A stretch of 64,000 bases of DNA from Nitrospira sp. GTDB lineage: Bacteria > Nitrospirota > Nitrospiria > Nitrospirales > Nitrospiraceae. Shown here piece after piece: positions 18,977-28,259 of the stretch. The position numbers and the translations under genes are program-made. The notes under the pieces were generated by a model that was given only the letters and a program-made list of their open reading frames with translations, made no database searches and had not been told where the DNA came from. The first letter of the stretch is position 1, and every line of letters starts with the position of its first letter. Location: positions 44,452 through 108,451 of the forward strand of contig JAFEBM010000020.1 in the NCBI GenBank assembly GCA_018242685.1, read 5' to 3'.

Positions 18977-19858
18977 ATGGCCACACTCCCTGCTGCAGAA
19001 ATTCGCCGCGCAGTGCGCCAAGGGCTCGAAGAAGATCTTGCTCAGGGGGATGCCACAACAGCTGCGATCTTCACTTCTCCGGTGCCTGCTCGGGCCGAGA
19101 TCATTGCTCAACAGCCGTTGGTTGTGGCGGGAATGGCCGCAGCGGTTCAGACATTTCTCATGGTCGATCCTTCCCTGCGGCTGTCGGTCGCCAAGTGCGA
19201 CGGCGACCGAGCGGCGAATGGAGAGGTGCTCCTGGATATCGAAGGTGATGGGCGGTCCATCCTGCAGGCCGAGCGGGTCGCCTTGAACTTTCTTCAACAC
19301 CTGTCCGGGATCGCTACCTTGACGCAACGGTTCTGCCGGGCCGTACGCGGCTACCCTGTCAGTATCCTGGATACCAGGAAAACTCTTCCCGGCTGGCGCG
19401 CGCTTCAGAAGTGGGCGGTTTCGCTCGGCGGAGGGAGCAACCACCGACAATCATTGAGTGACGGCATTTTGATCAAAGATAACCATCTGGCCCTCCTCCG
19501 ACGCAATCGACGACCGGTTGAACGGGCATGTCGATTGGCACATGCCCATCGATCAAGTGCGCTTCCGGTGATTGTCGAGGTGGAATCCCTCTCTGATGTT
19601 CGGCAGGCGCTCGCCGGAAAGCCTGATATTATTCTGCTAGACAACATGGCGCCGGACCTGGTCCGACGTGCCGTGGCATTGATCAAGAAGCAGGCTCTGG
19701 TGGAAGTGTCGGGCGGCATCACGCTGAAGAACATCCGCGCCATGGCGGCAGCCGGTGCAGATCGCATCTCCATCGGAGCGCTCACCCATTCCGCCCCTGC
19801 GGCATCGATCAGCCTTGTCATGACGTTAGCTCGGCCTTTACGACGCCGGCGTGTGTAG
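18977..19858 (+). CDS. nadC: Nicotinate-nucleotide pyrophosphorylase (carboxylating)
   Basis: A 293-residue enzyme that converts quinolinate and PRPP to nicotinate mononucleotide in NAD synthesis. Family segments are EEDLAQGDATT at the start, LNFLQHLSGIATLT, DTRKTLPGWRALQKWAV with catalytic Arg and Lys residues, IKDNHLALL, and VEVSGGITLKNI with GADRISIGALTHS at the end. It sits 3 bases after valS and directly before birA. Confidence 0.96.
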   Translation: MATLPAAEIRRAVRQGLEEDLAQGDATTAAIFTSPVPARAEIIAQQPLVVAGMAAAVQTFLMVDPSLRLSVAKCDGDRAANGEVLLDIEGDGRSILQAERVALNFLQHLSGIATLTQRFCRAVRGYPVSILDTRKTLPGWRALQKWAVSLGGGSNHRQSLSDGILIKDNHLALLRRNRRPVERACRLAHAHRSSALPVIVEVESLSDVRQALAGKPDIILLDNMAPDLVRRAVALIKKQALVEVSGGITLKNIRAMAAAGADRISIGALTHSAPAASISLVMTLARPLRRRRV

Positions 19859-19861
19859 TTG

Positions 19862-20701
19862 ATGGTGTCCTCCGCCCCACTCAACCTCGATGGTATTCGC
19901 AGCACCCTTGCGACCATGTCGCTTGGTCACGCCTTGTATCTCCACCAAGATCTTCCCTCGACCAACAAGGAGGCTTTGTCCCTGGCTCAGAACGGCGCAG
20001 CCCACGGCACCGTCGTCATTGCTGAAAGCCAGTCCGGCGGCTACGGCCGACATGGGCGCGCCTGGTTCTCTCCGCCGGGATTGAACATCTATTGCTCCGT
20101 CATTGTACGTGAGATGGGGGAACACCTTTCCCTTTCGCAATGGCTATCCTGGCTGCCGCTTGTCAGCGCACTGGCCGTGATTGAAGCCGTTCAACAGCTG
20201 GCGGCTGTGTCCCTTTCGTTGAAGTGGCCGAACGACTTGCTTCTTTATGATCGCAAAGTCGGCGGGATTCTCTGCGAGAGCAGCTTCGCTACAAGTAACG
20301 ACCCGATCGTGGTCATTGGAATCGGGCTCAACGTGAATGTCCCACCGGTGTCTTTTCCGGAAGAATTACGACCGATTGCGGCCTCATTGCTGGAAGCCTC
20401 ACGACGACCGATCGACCGCAATCGACTCATTGCTCACCTGCTTCTGGAACTTGAACATTGTCGTGGCGAGCTTCGGACTCATGGACCGGTCCGGTTACGA
20501 CAGGCCTATACGGCTCACTGCGCCACGCTGGGACGCCAAGTTCGCGTCCTGTTCACGAATGAGCAACCGATCGTCGGCATCGCAGAAGCTCTCTCTGCCG
20601 ACGGCGCACTACAAGTGAGGATCTTGTCACCTCACCCTCATTCACAACCGACGCCTCTCGTCGATGTCCGCGCAGCCGATGTCGTGCATCTGAGAGAGTA
20701 G
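19862..20701 (+). CDS. birA: Biotin-[acetyl-CoA-carboxylase] ligase
   Basis: About 279 residues. It attaches biotin to carboxyl carrier proteins by way of biotinyl-AMP. It has the biotin-binding GYGRHGRAW, KWPNDLLLYDRKVGGIL and GIGLNVN. The N-terminal helix-turn-helix of E. coli BirA is absent, so this form should be an enzyme only and not a repressor. The ATG at 19862 follows the nadC stop by three bases, with a TTG codon directly before it as an alternative start. Confidence 0.93.
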   Translation: MVSSAPLNLDGIRSTLATMSLGHALYLHQDLPSTNKEALSLAQNGAAHGTVVIAESQSGGYGRHGRAWFSPPGLNIYCSVIVREMGEHLSLSQWLSWLPLVSALAVIEAVQQLAAVSLSLKWPNDLLLYDRKVGGILCESSFATSNDPIVVIGIGLNVNVPPVSFPEELRPIAASLLEASRRPIDRNRLIAHLLLELEHCRGELRTHGPVRLRQAYTAHCATLGRQVRVLFTNEQPIVGIAEALSADGALQVRILSPHPHSQPTPLVDVRAADVVHLRE

Positions 20702-20726
20702 AAAAAAGAGCACCTGGCCGAGTAGA

Positions 20727-21524
20727 ATGAATCCGATGCTCTTAGCCATCGATATCGGGAATACCAACGTCGTCGCGGGAATCTTTGACGGATCAACCCT
20801 GTTGACCCATTGGCGGTTGGCGACCGATCCCAAGACCACTGCCGATGAGTACGGTGTCCTTTGCCTCAGCCTCATGGTCCGAGATGGGCGCGTCTCTCAG
20901 CAAATCACCGGCGCAATCATCTCCAGCGTCGTTCCCGCCCTCACGGAAACGTTTGAATCGATGGTTGAAACGTCCTTTGGCTGCACCCCCATCACCGTCT
21001 CACCTGACATGGATACAGGCTTAACACTGAAATACTCGAACCCGAAAGAGATCGGAAGCGACCGCATCGTGAATGCGGCTGCGGCCTATGAGAAATTTCG
21101 CCGCGACCTCATCATCGTCGACTTCGGCACGGCGACGACGTTTTGCGCGATCAACCGAGATGGAGAGTATCTTGGAGGCGTGATCGCACCGGGCCTGATT
21201 ATTTCGGCGGACGCCCTGTTTACACGGGCGGCGAAGTTGAGCAAAGTCGAACTCGTTCGGCCTAAAACCGTCATTGGAACCGATACCGCCGGGAGTATTC
21301 AATCGGGGCTCATCTTCGGCTATGCCGGTCTCGTGGACACTCTTATCCAGCGGATGGTAGGAGAAATGGGGCGCACGTCTTATGTAATCGCCACGGGTGG
21401 ATTAGCCCCGGTGATTGCGCCGGAGGCGCGATCGATTCAACATATTGAACCCTTTTTGACCCTTCATGGGCTTGAACTCCTCTATCGCCGTGCCCGCGGC
21501 GCGAGCCTGACGCAATGGCTCTAG
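20727..21524 (+). CDS. coaX: Type III pantothenate kinase
   Basis: A 265-residue ASKHA-fold kinase that phosphorylates pantothenate, the first committed step to coenzyme A. AIDIGNTNVVAGIF near the start binds phosphate, DRIVNAAAAYE and IIVDFGTATTFCAI form the active site, and GGVIAPGL and YVIATGGLAPVI close the nucleotide site. It follows birA by 25 bases. ATG 20727 or ATG 20736 are both possible starts. Confidence 0.95.
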   Translation: MNPMLLAIDIGNTNVVAGIFDGSTLLTHWRLATDPKTTADEYGVLCLSLMVRDGRVSQQITGAIISSVVPALTETFESMVETSFGCTPITVSPDMDTGLTLKYSNPKEIGSDRIVNAAAAYEKFRRDLIIVDFGTATTFCAINRDGEYLGGVIAPGLIISADALFTRAAKLSKVELVRPKTVIGTDTAGSIQSGLIFGYAGLVDTLIQRMVGEMGRTSYVIATGGLAPVIAPEARSIQHIEPFLTLHGLELLYRRARGASLTQWL

Positions 21525-21613
21525 TTCTCTGAGTACCCGCATCATTTTATTTTCCCTTTACCCGTTGACTTCCCTTCTCCTATGGATATCTCCCCGCTTG
21601 TACAGGTATCAGG

Positions 21614-22195
21614 ATGAATGACGATCAAGAGCAGAAAAAAATAAACGCCAATACAATCGAGAGCTTAGATGAAAATTCTCCTGTCACGGCTGCAGGCTCC
21701 TCATTTCAAGAGGAACTGGCCGGCAAGACTGAAGAATGTAAAGCGCTCAATGACAAGTACCTCCGGCTGGCTGCGGAATTCGAAAACTACAAACGGCTGA
21801 CCCAACGCGACCAGCGTGAACAGATTCGATTCGGGAATGAACAGCTTCTGAAAGAGCTGTTGCCGGTGGTCGATAACATGGAGCGGGCGATCAAGGCTGC
21901 TCGGACGAACAGCGGCGATTCGGCGCTTGTCCAGGGCGTGGAACTGACGCTCAAGCAACTCTCCGGGGTTCTGGCCAAGTTCGGCGTGCAGGCGATTGAA
22001 ACAGCCGGCCAGGAGTTCGACCCAAGCGCTCATCAAGCCGTCTCATACGGGCCATCGAACGACGTGTCGGCCAATAACGTATTGGACGAATTTCAAAAAG
22101 GGTATCGGCTGCACGATAGGATTTTGCGGGCGGCGATGGTCAGTGTATCGTCAGGTCCGTCCCAACCAAGCGAACATGACTCAACGACGAACTGA
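21614..22195 (+). CDS. grpE: Nucleotide exchange factor GrpE
   Basis: 193 residues. GrpE releases ADP from DnaK in the chaperone cycle. A disordered acidic start is followed by a long coiled coil around ALNDKYLRLAAEFENYK, then the four-helix and beta-wing head with LLPVVDNMERAI, FGVQAIETAGQEFDP and the end VLDEFQKGYRLHDRILRAAMV. It starts the grpE-dnaK-dnaJ set. No CIRCE element is visible in the 90 bases upstream, so HrcA control is not indicated here. Confidence 0.95.
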   Translation: MNDDQEQKKINANTIESLDENSPVTAAGSSFQEELAGKTEECKALNDKYLRLAAEFENYKRLTQRDQREQIRFGNEQLLKELLPVVDNMERAIKAARTNSGDSALVQGVELTLKQLSGVLAKFGVQAIETAGQEFDPSAHQAVSYGPSNDVSANNVLDEFQKGYRLHDRILRAAMVSVSSGPSQPSEHDSTTN

Positions 22196-22236
22196 TCTGA
22201 TTCAGCCGTCGTTGTCGAGAAGGAAGGAGTCCACCA

Positions 22237-24159
22237 ATGGGTAAAGTTATCGGTATCGATCTCGGGACCACCAACTCTTGTGTGGCGATTATGAGCGGCG
22301 GAGACCCCGTCGTGATCGCCAACGCCGAAGGGAGCCGGACCACGCCTTCCGTCGTTGCCATCACCGATAAGAGCGAGCGGCTGGTCGGACAAATCGCAAA
22401 ACGGCAAGCGATTACCAATCCCGAGAACACCATTTTCTCCGTCAAGCGTTTGATGGGGCGCAAGTTCAAGAGCCGCGAAGTTCAAGAAGCCATGAAGCGG
22501 CTTCCCTATAAAGTCGTCGAAGCCGATAACGGCGACGCGCACGTGGAATTGCGCGGCAAGCGCTATAGCCCACCGGAAATCTCGGCCATGATTCTGCAGA
22601 AAATGCGGCAGACCGCTGAAGACTACCTCGGTGAAAAGGTCACTGAGGCCGTTGTGACTGTCCCCGCCTATTTTGACGACAGCCAGCGTCAGTCGACCAA
22701 AGATGCCGGCCAGATCGCCGGTCTGAACGTCCTGCGTATCATCAATGAGCCGACAGCTGCCTCTCTCGCCTACGGCCTTGACAAGAAGAAGGATGAACGA
22801 ATTGCCGTGTACGATTTGGGCGGCGGCACCTTCGACATCTCCGTGCTCGAAATCGGAGAAGGCGTCTTTGAGGTAAAATCCACCAACGGTGATACCTACC
22901 TCGGCGGAGACGACTTCGATCTACGCATCATGGATTGGCTGGTCGACGAGTTTAGGAAGGATCAAGGCATCGATTTGCGGAAAGATCGGATGGCGCTTCA
23001 ACGCCTGAAGGAATCGGCGGAACGAGCCAAGATCGAGCTGTCGTCGTCTCAAGAAACGGAGATCAATCTGCCGTTCATCACCGCCGATGCCAGCGGCCCT
23101 AAACATATGGTCACGAAGCTGACACGAGCCAAACTTGAACAGCTTGTGGATGACTTGATTCAGCGCACGATCGAACCCTGCCGAAAAGCCTTATCCGACG
23201 CGGGCGTCACCGCCAAGGATATCCAAGAAATCGTGCTGGTCGGCGGCATGACCCGCATGCCAAGAGTGATTCAGGTGGTGAAAGATTTCTTTGGGAAAGA
23301 ACCGCACCGTGGGGTGAATCCCGACGAAGTCGTCGCCATCGGGGCCGGCATCCAAGGCGGAGTTCTCAAAGGAGAGGTCAAGGACGTCCTGCTTCTCGAT
23401 GTCACTCCATTGTCGTTGGGCATTGAGACGTTGGGCGGCGTCTTCACCAAGCTCATTGAGCGCAACACGACCGTTCCAACCAAAAAGAGCCAAGTGTTCT
23501 CGACGGCCGCCGATAACCAAACGGCCGTGACCATCCGCGTCTTCCAAGGCGAACGGGAAATGGCCAATGACAACAAACTGCTTGGGCAGTTCGACTTGGT
23601 CGGCATTCCACCGGCGCCTCGGGGCATGCCGCAGATTGAAGTGACGTTCGATATCGATGCCAACGGCATCGTGCATGTGTCGGCAAAAGATCTGGCCACG
23701 CAAAAAGAACAATCCATCAAGATCACGGCTTCCAGCGGTTTGAGCAAAGACGAGGTCGAGAAGCTCGTTCGGGACGCGCAGTCACACACGGAAGATGATA
23801 AGAAACGCCGCAAATTGGCGGAAGCCAAGAACCAGGCGGATACGCTGGTCTATCAAACCGAAAAAAACATCACGGAATACGGCGACAAAGTCGCCGCGGA
23901 GGAAAAGACGAAAATCCAGGATGCCGTCGCAGCCGTCAAGAAGGCGCTCGAGGGCACCGATGCCGAGGCCATCGAATCGGCGACGCAATCACTCATGACG
24001 GCGTCGCATAAGTTAGCCGAAGAGATGTACAAGAAAGCCGCCGCATCTCCGGGCCCGCAACCGGGCGCTTCATCCTCCGACGGCAGCACCGGCGAGACAA
24101 AGACCGACGAGAAAGTCGTGGACGCAGAATTTGAAGAAGTAGACAAAGACAAGAAATAG
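22237..24159 (+). CDS. dnaK: Chaperone protein DnaK (Hsp70)
   Basis: A 640-residue ATP-driven chaperone. It starts [18 protein letters not shown], has [27 protein letters not shown] and [10 protein letters not shown] in the ATPase domain, the linker [16 protein letters not shown], and a substrate-binding domain with a helical lid. The C-terminal tail ends with [14 protein letters not shown], the DnaJ-responsive end. A strong AGGAAGGAG site precedes ATG 22237. Confidence 0.98.
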   Translation: MGKVIGIDLGTTNSCVAIMSGGDPVVIANAEGSRTTPSVVAITDKSERLVGQIAKRQAITNPENTIFSVKRLMGRKFKSREVQEAMKRLPYKVVEADNGDAHVELRGKRYSPPEISAMILQKMRQTAEDYLGEKVTEAVVTVPAYFDDSQRQSTKDAGQIAGLNVLRIINEPTAASLAYGLDKKKDERIAVYDLGGGTFDISVLEIGEGVFEVKSTNGDTYLGGDDFDLRIMDWLVDEFRKDQGIDLRKDRMALQRLKESAERAKIELSSSQETEINLPFITADASGPKHMVTKLTRAKLEQLVDDLIQRTIEPCRKALSDAGVTAKDIQEIVLVGGMTRMPRVIQVVKDFFGKEPHRGVNPDEVVAIGAGIQGGVLKGEVKDVLLLDVTPLSLGIETLGGVFTKLIERNTTVPTKKSQVFSTAADNQTAVTIRVFQGEREMANDNKLLGQFDLVGIPPAPRGMPQIEVTFDIDANGIVHVSAKDLATQKEQSIKITASSGLSKDEVEKLVRDAQSHTEDDKKRRKLAEAKNQADTLVYQTEKNITEYGDKVAAEEKTKIQDAVAAVKKALEGTDAEAIESATQSLMTASHKLAEEMYKKAAASPGPQPGASSSDGSTGETKTDEKVVDAEFEEVDKDKK

Positions 24160-24234
24160 CCTAAAATAGCGCCTCAGAGTGCCCGAGTTCTCGGCACGAT
24201 CGAGAATTCTGGCGGTTTCTTACTTCTATACGCA

Positions 24235-25368
24235 ATGGCAGCCGTGTCAAAACGCGATTACTACGAAACTCTCGGCGTCGATCGGAATGTGTCCGACGAC
24301 GAGTTGAAAAAAGCCTACCGGAAACTGGCCCGCCAACACCATCCGGATCTCCACGTCGGCGACCAGCAAAAGAAATCCGCCGAAGAGAAGTTTAAGGAAA
24401 TCAACGAAGCCTATGAAACGCTGAGCGATCAGGAACGGCGGAAACGCTACGACATGTTCGGTCATGCCGGGGCACAGCAGGGCGGGGCAGGCTTTGACGG
24501 GTTCGATTTCAACCGTGGCGGATTCGGAGACGTGTTTAACGACATTTTCGAGGATTTTTTCGGCCAGGCGCGAGGTGGTGGCGCAACTCGGGCCGAACGT
24601 GGCAACGATCTCCAATACAACCTCGAAATCACGTTTGAGGAAGCCGTCTACGGGAAAGAAGCCAAACTCAAGATCCCGCGCTGGGAGATCTGCATCGACT
24701 GCAAAGGGACCGGGGCGAAATCGGCGGCAGCCATCAAGCCATGTGCCAGCTGCAAAGGTGCGGGGCAACTTCGATTTCAGCAGGGATTCTTCAGTGTCAG
24801 CCGGCCCTGTGGTCAATGTGAAGGCACTGGTCACTTGGTCACTGAACCCTGCTCGACCTGCCAGGGACGTCAACGGGTTTACAAAGAGCGCACCATCGCC
24901 GTCCATATTCCAGCCGGTATTGAGACCGGCATGCGACTTCGTCTCTCCAATGAAGGAGAGCATGGCCCCAATGGCGGCCCTCCCGGCGACCTCTACGTGG
25001 CCGTTACCGTAAGACCCCATCAAGTCTTTCATCGCAAGGGCCTTGATATCGCCTGTGATGTGCCGGTCAACCTCGTCACGGCCGTGCTCGGTGGAAAAGT
25101 GGAAGTGCCGACCCTCACCGGGGCAACTGTCATTAAGGTGCCGCCCGGTACACAACACGACAAGGTCCTTCGGATTAAAGGGTTAGGGATTCCCAGCCTG
25201 AAGGGAGGCTCAACCGGTGATCAGGTCTATACGATCAAGGTCCAAATTCCCACCAAATTGACGGCCAAGCAAAAAGAACTGCTGATGGAGTACGCGAAAG
25301 AGAGCGGCATGTCCATGGAAGCCAACGGCGACGGCTTCTTCGATAAGATGAAGACCTTCTTCGAATAA
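24235..25368 (+). CDS. dnaJ: Chaperone protein DnaJ (Hsp40, type I)
   Basis: 377 residues. The J domain has YYETLGVDRNVSDDELKKAYR and HHPD, which stimulates DnaK ATPase. A Gly/Phe-rich stretch around residues 80-120 follows. The zinc region has four repeats, CIDCKGTG, CASCKGAG, CGQCEGTG and CSTCQGRQ; the last departs from the CxxCxGxG rule in its final glycine but keeps both cysteines. The C-terminal substrate-binding domains follow. It lies 75 bases after dnaK. Confidence 0.97.
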   Translation: MAAVSKRDYYETLGVDRNVSDDELKKAYRKLARQHHPDLHVGDQQKKSAEEKFKEINEAYETLSDQERRKRYDMFGHAGAQQGGAGFDGFDFNRGGFGDVFNDIFEDFFGQARGGGATRAERGNDLQYNLEITFEEAVYGKEAKLKIPRWEICIDCKGTGAKSAAAIKPCASCKGAGQLRFQQGFFSVSRPCGQCEGTGHLVTEPCSTCQGRQRVYKERTIAVHIPAGIETGMRLRLSNEGEHGPNGGPPGDLYVAVTVRPHQVFHRKGLDIACDVPVNLVTAVLGGKVEVPTLTGATVIKVPPGTQHDKVLRIKGLGIPSLKGGSTGDQVYTIKVQIPTKLTAKQKELLMEYAKESGMSMEANGDGFFDKMKTFFE

Positions 25369-25404
25369 TCTTCCCTACCTTCGTTACGTCCTGCAGAGTC
25401 ACTC

Positions 25405-26145
25405 ATGCCCGTGTTTTTCGTTCCCTCTCAGTGCATCACACCACCGACCATTTCCATCACCGGCGATCTGCTTTGTCACCTTCGAGACAGCTTGCGCATA
25501 AATATCGGTGAGGCTCTGTGGTTCGGCAACGGACAAGGCACCAGGTACCATGCCGAAATCACTGACGTCTCCAAACGAGCGGTCATTGGACGCATTCTCA
25601 AAACGATCCAAGAACCGCTTCGTCGCGCGCCCCGGCTGATCCTCGGCCAATCCTTACTCAAAGGCGAAAAGATGGATTGGGTGATTCAGAAAGCCACTGA
25701 ACTGAGCGTGGCTGAACTCGTACCGATCGAAAGCCGGCACAGCGTCGTCCAACTCAAAGCGGACCGTGTGGGCAATCAACTCGCCCGATGGCAGCGCATC
25801 GCTTTAGAAGCCGCCCAACAGTCCGAACAGTGGCGCGTACCGACGATTGCCTCGCCACAATCCCTCGCAACACTTTTGACCAGCCGTGCAACCAACACGA
25901 TCACACTCATGCTTGCCGAGCGGCGGAAAGGCAAAACTTTACAAACAATCGAGCTACCGCAAGACATAACTGACTCCGTACTGGTCTTGATCGGACCGGA
26001 GGGAGGCTGGAGCCAAGAAGAAGTCCAAATAGCCGAGCAGGCTGAAGTGGTACCCATTACTCTTGGTCAGCAAATCTTGAGAGCTGAAACAGCCGCCATC
26101 GCCACCATCAGCATTCTCCAGTCGCGTCTCGGCGAACTGAGATGA
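25405..26145 (+). CDS. rsmE: 16S rRNA (uracil-1498-N3)-methyltransferase
   Basis: A 246-residue SPOUT-type methyltransferase that modifies U1498 in the ribosomal decoding centre. QSLLKGEKMDWVIQKATELSV and the knot residues IGPEGGWSQEEVQIAE and LGQQILRAETAAIATISIL are typical. It follows dnaJ by 36 bases, a common neighbour arrangement. Confidence 0.94.
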   Translation: MPVFFVPSQCITPPTISITGDLLCHLRDSLRINIGEALWFGNGQGTRYHAEITDVSKRAVIGRILKTIQEPLRRAPRLILGQSLLKGEKMDWVIQKATELSVAELVPIESRHSVVQLKADRVGNQLARWQRIALEAAQQSEQWRVPTIASPQSLATLLTSRATNTITLMLAERRKGKTLQTIELPQDITDSVLVLIGPEGGWSQEEVQIAEQAEVVPITLGQQILRAETAAIATISILQSRLGELR

Positions 26146-26272
26146 TCCAACCCGATGCACCGGAAGGACGGCTATTGGTCGTTAAGAGATGAAAAATGCA
26201 CAAAGCAAGACCAGACCCTAATCTCGATCTATGAATGCGGGTCAATTCTTTGCAGAGGCGTAATCCGCGCGA

Positions 26273-26635
26273 TCACGGTCCAGTCTTCGTCAGCGCCCGC
26301 ACTGCCTGGATCTCCGGCATGCGCTGCTCCTCGGTCTGGATGCACTTGGTCCAAGGATGCGAGAGGACGCCGGCGCCGGCGCCGAGTATGGCGGTCGCCG
26401 CCGCCGGGACAAAAAGCGGCACCCCAATAACGTACCCGGCCCACATCAAAACAGGGTTATCGCGTTGCTGACCGATTTGCACCAGGCGCTCCGCCGGGTA
26501 CAAAGGGAACGTGCCCATTTCGGTCCCGAGACTGGCGCTTTCCCCCGCGGTGCGACAGCGCGCATCGCTCAGCGTGGGCGACAGGATTAACGCGAACATA
26601 CATGTGAACATAACAGATAAGGCTGTCACCTTCAT
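26273..26635 (-). CDS. Exported hypothetical protein
   Basis: From the ATG at 26635, with GAGGAGG six bases upstream, the product has 120 residues. A signal peptide (KVTALSVMFTCMFALILSPTLSDA) is followed by a hydrophobic segment VLMWAGYVIGVPLFVPAAATAILGAG split over two short helices. Two cysteines remain in the mature part. It resembles small exported proteins of no known function. An upstream ATG at 26653 lacks a ribosome site. Confidence 0.6.
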   Translation of the reverse strand: MKVTALSVMFTCMFALILSPTLSDARCRTAGESASLGTEMGTFPLYPAERLVQIGQQRDNPVLMWAGYVIGVPLFVPAAATAILGAGAGVLSHPWTKCIQTEEQRMPEIQAVRALTKTGP

Positions 26636-26771
26636 TCCTGGCCTCCTCGGCATAGTCTCGCGCGATTGATCGGGACATTCGTGTTAAATCTGACGTTTTT
26701 GCACCCTCTAAATCAATTGAAAAACAGCATGGATTGGCGTCGCGTTCAAGAGATGTACCTGCAGCGCGGGC

Positions 26772-27212
26772 TTATCCAACCCAAATCAGGTTCAACCCCA
26801 GCAATTCTGCTGCTTTGCGCTGCCTGACATCGGCAGTCATGAAGGGAATGGTCAGACCGGAGGCGGCTTGGAATGTGAGGGCCGAGGCGAGGTGCAGAGC
26901 ATCGAGTGTCTTCAGTCCGGTTTTCTGGGCCAGGTCCTCGGCTTGATTCAGGACGATCTCGCCGACTTCCACGAGTTCCCAATAACTACGGTCCTTGTTG
27001 AGTCTCGACCGGATGGCAAGAAAATCACGCTGGGTGAGTTCTCCAAGAGTGCATCGGCGGCTCAATATAGATAAGACCTCGACGGGAGCAATGGCGGAAG
27101 AGAGGAATCGATACTGCTGCAAGAGGCGTTGTGCAACGGCCGAACCTTGTTCCTTGACATATCGCTTTACCAACACGCTGGTATCAAAATAGGCCCAGCG
27201 CGTCCGTCTCAC
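26772..27212 (-). CDS. vapC: PIN-domain toxin (VapC-like ribonuclease)
   Basis: A 146-residue PIN-domain protein. The acidic metal-binding residues appear as AYFDTSVLVKRY near the start, APVEVLSIL in the middle, LKTLDALHLASAL and FMTADVRQRKAA at the end. PIN toxins of this kind cut RNA. The GTG start overlaps the antitoxin stop in a GTGA arrangement, indicating translational coupling. The set of acidic residues looks complete. Confidence 0.88.
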   Translation of the reverse strand: MRRTRWAYFDTSVLVKRYVKEQGSAVAQRLLQQYRFLSSAIAPVEVLSILSRRCTLGELTQRDFLAIRSRLNKDRSYWELVEVGEIVLNQAEDLAQKTGLKTLDALHLASALTFQAASGLTIPFMTADVRQRKAAELLGLNLIWVG

Positions 27213-27487
27213 CGCTTATCTCGCTCTTGTCGAATTGTCTTAGACAAGTGCCGCCTCCGAACCGGTCTCGGCTTCCAAGCTGGAAGACCGGTACGTTTGC
27301 TCGCAGGACGCAGAAAACCCGCAGCCTCTAATCGCTGAACAACCGCCTTCGTCTTGTCACTACTCCGAATCGGTCTCAACACCGCAAGAGGTCGCCCTCG
27401 TTCCGTTAGAAGCACTTCCCGCCCGCCTCTGACGGTTTTCATCAGACGAGAAAATTGCTGATTCGCCTCACGTAATCCGATATGCAT
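27209..27487 (-). CDS. Phd/YefM-type antitoxin (VapB-like)
   Basis: A 92-residue protein with the Phd/YefM-like start HIGLREANQQFSRLMKTVRGG and EVLLTERGRPLAVLRPI, which dimerises and binds the operon's own promoter. The basic C-terminal tail (RPRPVRRR-like, Arg-rich) is the usual toxin-binding part. The gene lies upstream of vapC with a 4-base overlap. The AT-rich 50 bases before its ATG are the likely promoter-operator. Confidence 0.85.
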   Translation of the reverse strand: MHIGLREANQQFSRLMKTVRGGREVLLTERGRPLAVLRPIRSSDKTKAVVQRLEAAGFLRPASKRTGLPAWKPRPVRRRHLSKTIRQERDKR

Positions 27488-27819
27488 ATTTTTCTACAAA
27501 TATAGTTACGTCACTACTGTAATTGAGCCCTGCGACGCCTGTCAACTTAACCATATCTTAAGTATTTCATATTAATCTTCATACATGAACATGACATTTG
27601 ACGATTCCACGCCAGCAAACGAAATTGCCTGCATTAAGCGGAGAACGCGTAGGTCACTAGCTGAACTTCAGGAGAGAGGAGACGAGATGTGCAGACAACA
27701 ACGAGAAAAAGGCGTTTCGATCGCTTCACACGCCTATCAATAGACCGATTGTTTGCTCCGAAGCGAAGCAATAAGTTATTATAGGAAAGTCTCTAGCCTA
27801 TATAAACTGGAGGTCCATC
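27488..27819. other. AT-rich intergenic region between TA pair and repeat-protein gene
   Basis: This 332-base stretch is clearly richer in A and T than its surroundings. It must hold the promoter of the antitoxin gene on the left and that of the repeat-protein gene on the right, where GGAGGT precedes ATG 27820 and TATAAA lies about 10 bases farther upstream. One short frame at 27585-27743 may be coding and is listed separately. Confidence 0.5.
27585..27743 (+). CDS. Possible 52-residue protein
   Basis: An ATG at 27585 opens 52 codons to a TAG at 27743. The product is charged and partly helical (SLAELQERGDEMCRQQREKG). No good ribosome site is seen before either of its first two ATG codons, and I recognise no family. 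AT-rich DNA upstream could carry a promoter. It may equally be chance. Confidence 0.3.
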   Translation: MNMTFDDSTPANEIACIKRRTRRSLAELQERGDEMCRQQREKGVSIASHAYQ

Positions 27820-28173
27820 ATGATTTGGCAATACAGACATAGGTTCCGAGCACTGTTAATCGGAGCAATTATTCTTTTTCCGTGGTGTGGCATTATGGGA
27901 ATGGCTGATGCAGAGCCCGGAGATACTCAGGATCCTGGTACGACATCGGTGGGCAAACGACAAGGCCAGTCACCGGCACTCAAACCATCAAAAACAGCCT
28001 CCGGAGGTACGGCACCGGTAGGCAAGCGACAAGGCCAGTCACCGGCGCTCAAACCACAAAAACAGCCCCTAAAGACGCGGGAGAGAATAACATTCCGGTG
28101 GATGACAGGCGACAAGGACAGTCACCCGGTACTGAGTGAGAGGGCCATAAAGATTCAACTCAATTTTGTATAA
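27820..28173 (+). pseudogene. Exported tandem-repeat protein gene with a one-base frameshift
   Basis: The frame starts at ATG 27820 after GGAGGT. A signal peptide (LLIGAIILFPWCGIMGMADA) is followed by two copies of VGKRQGQSPALKP. A third copy exists in the DNA but in another frame, where it reads PVDDRRQGQSPGTE and stops at 28139. The linker after copy 1 reads ccatcaaaaacagcc; after copy 2 it reads ccacaaaaacagcc, one base shorter. The gene thus seems to have lost one base near 28055, replacing the natural end by 30 unrelated residues up to 28173. A sequencing error next to an A-run would look the same. Confidence 0.7.
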
Positions 28174-28227
28174 AATCATACCCGGCGAAGGTTCTACCGC
28201 TTCAAGGATTGAAAGCTCACGTTCCTA

Positions 28228-28242
28228 AAAGCGGAGGGCTTT
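28228..28242 (-). terminator. Weak terminator-like hairpin
   Basis: On the minus strand AAAGC and GCTTT form a 5-bp stem with a 5-base loop and run into TTTT. It lies about 20 bases past the stop of the Ycf48-like gene. The short stem makes it a weak candidate. Confidence 0.25.
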
Positions 28243-28259
28243 CGCAACAGAATGTGGGA

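Noticed and set aside
21525..21613. CIRCE or sigma-32 promoter upstream of grpE
   Set aside because: No TTAGCACTC-N9-GAGTGCTAA inverted repeat or clear heat-shock promoter is present; only a loose TTGACT is seen.
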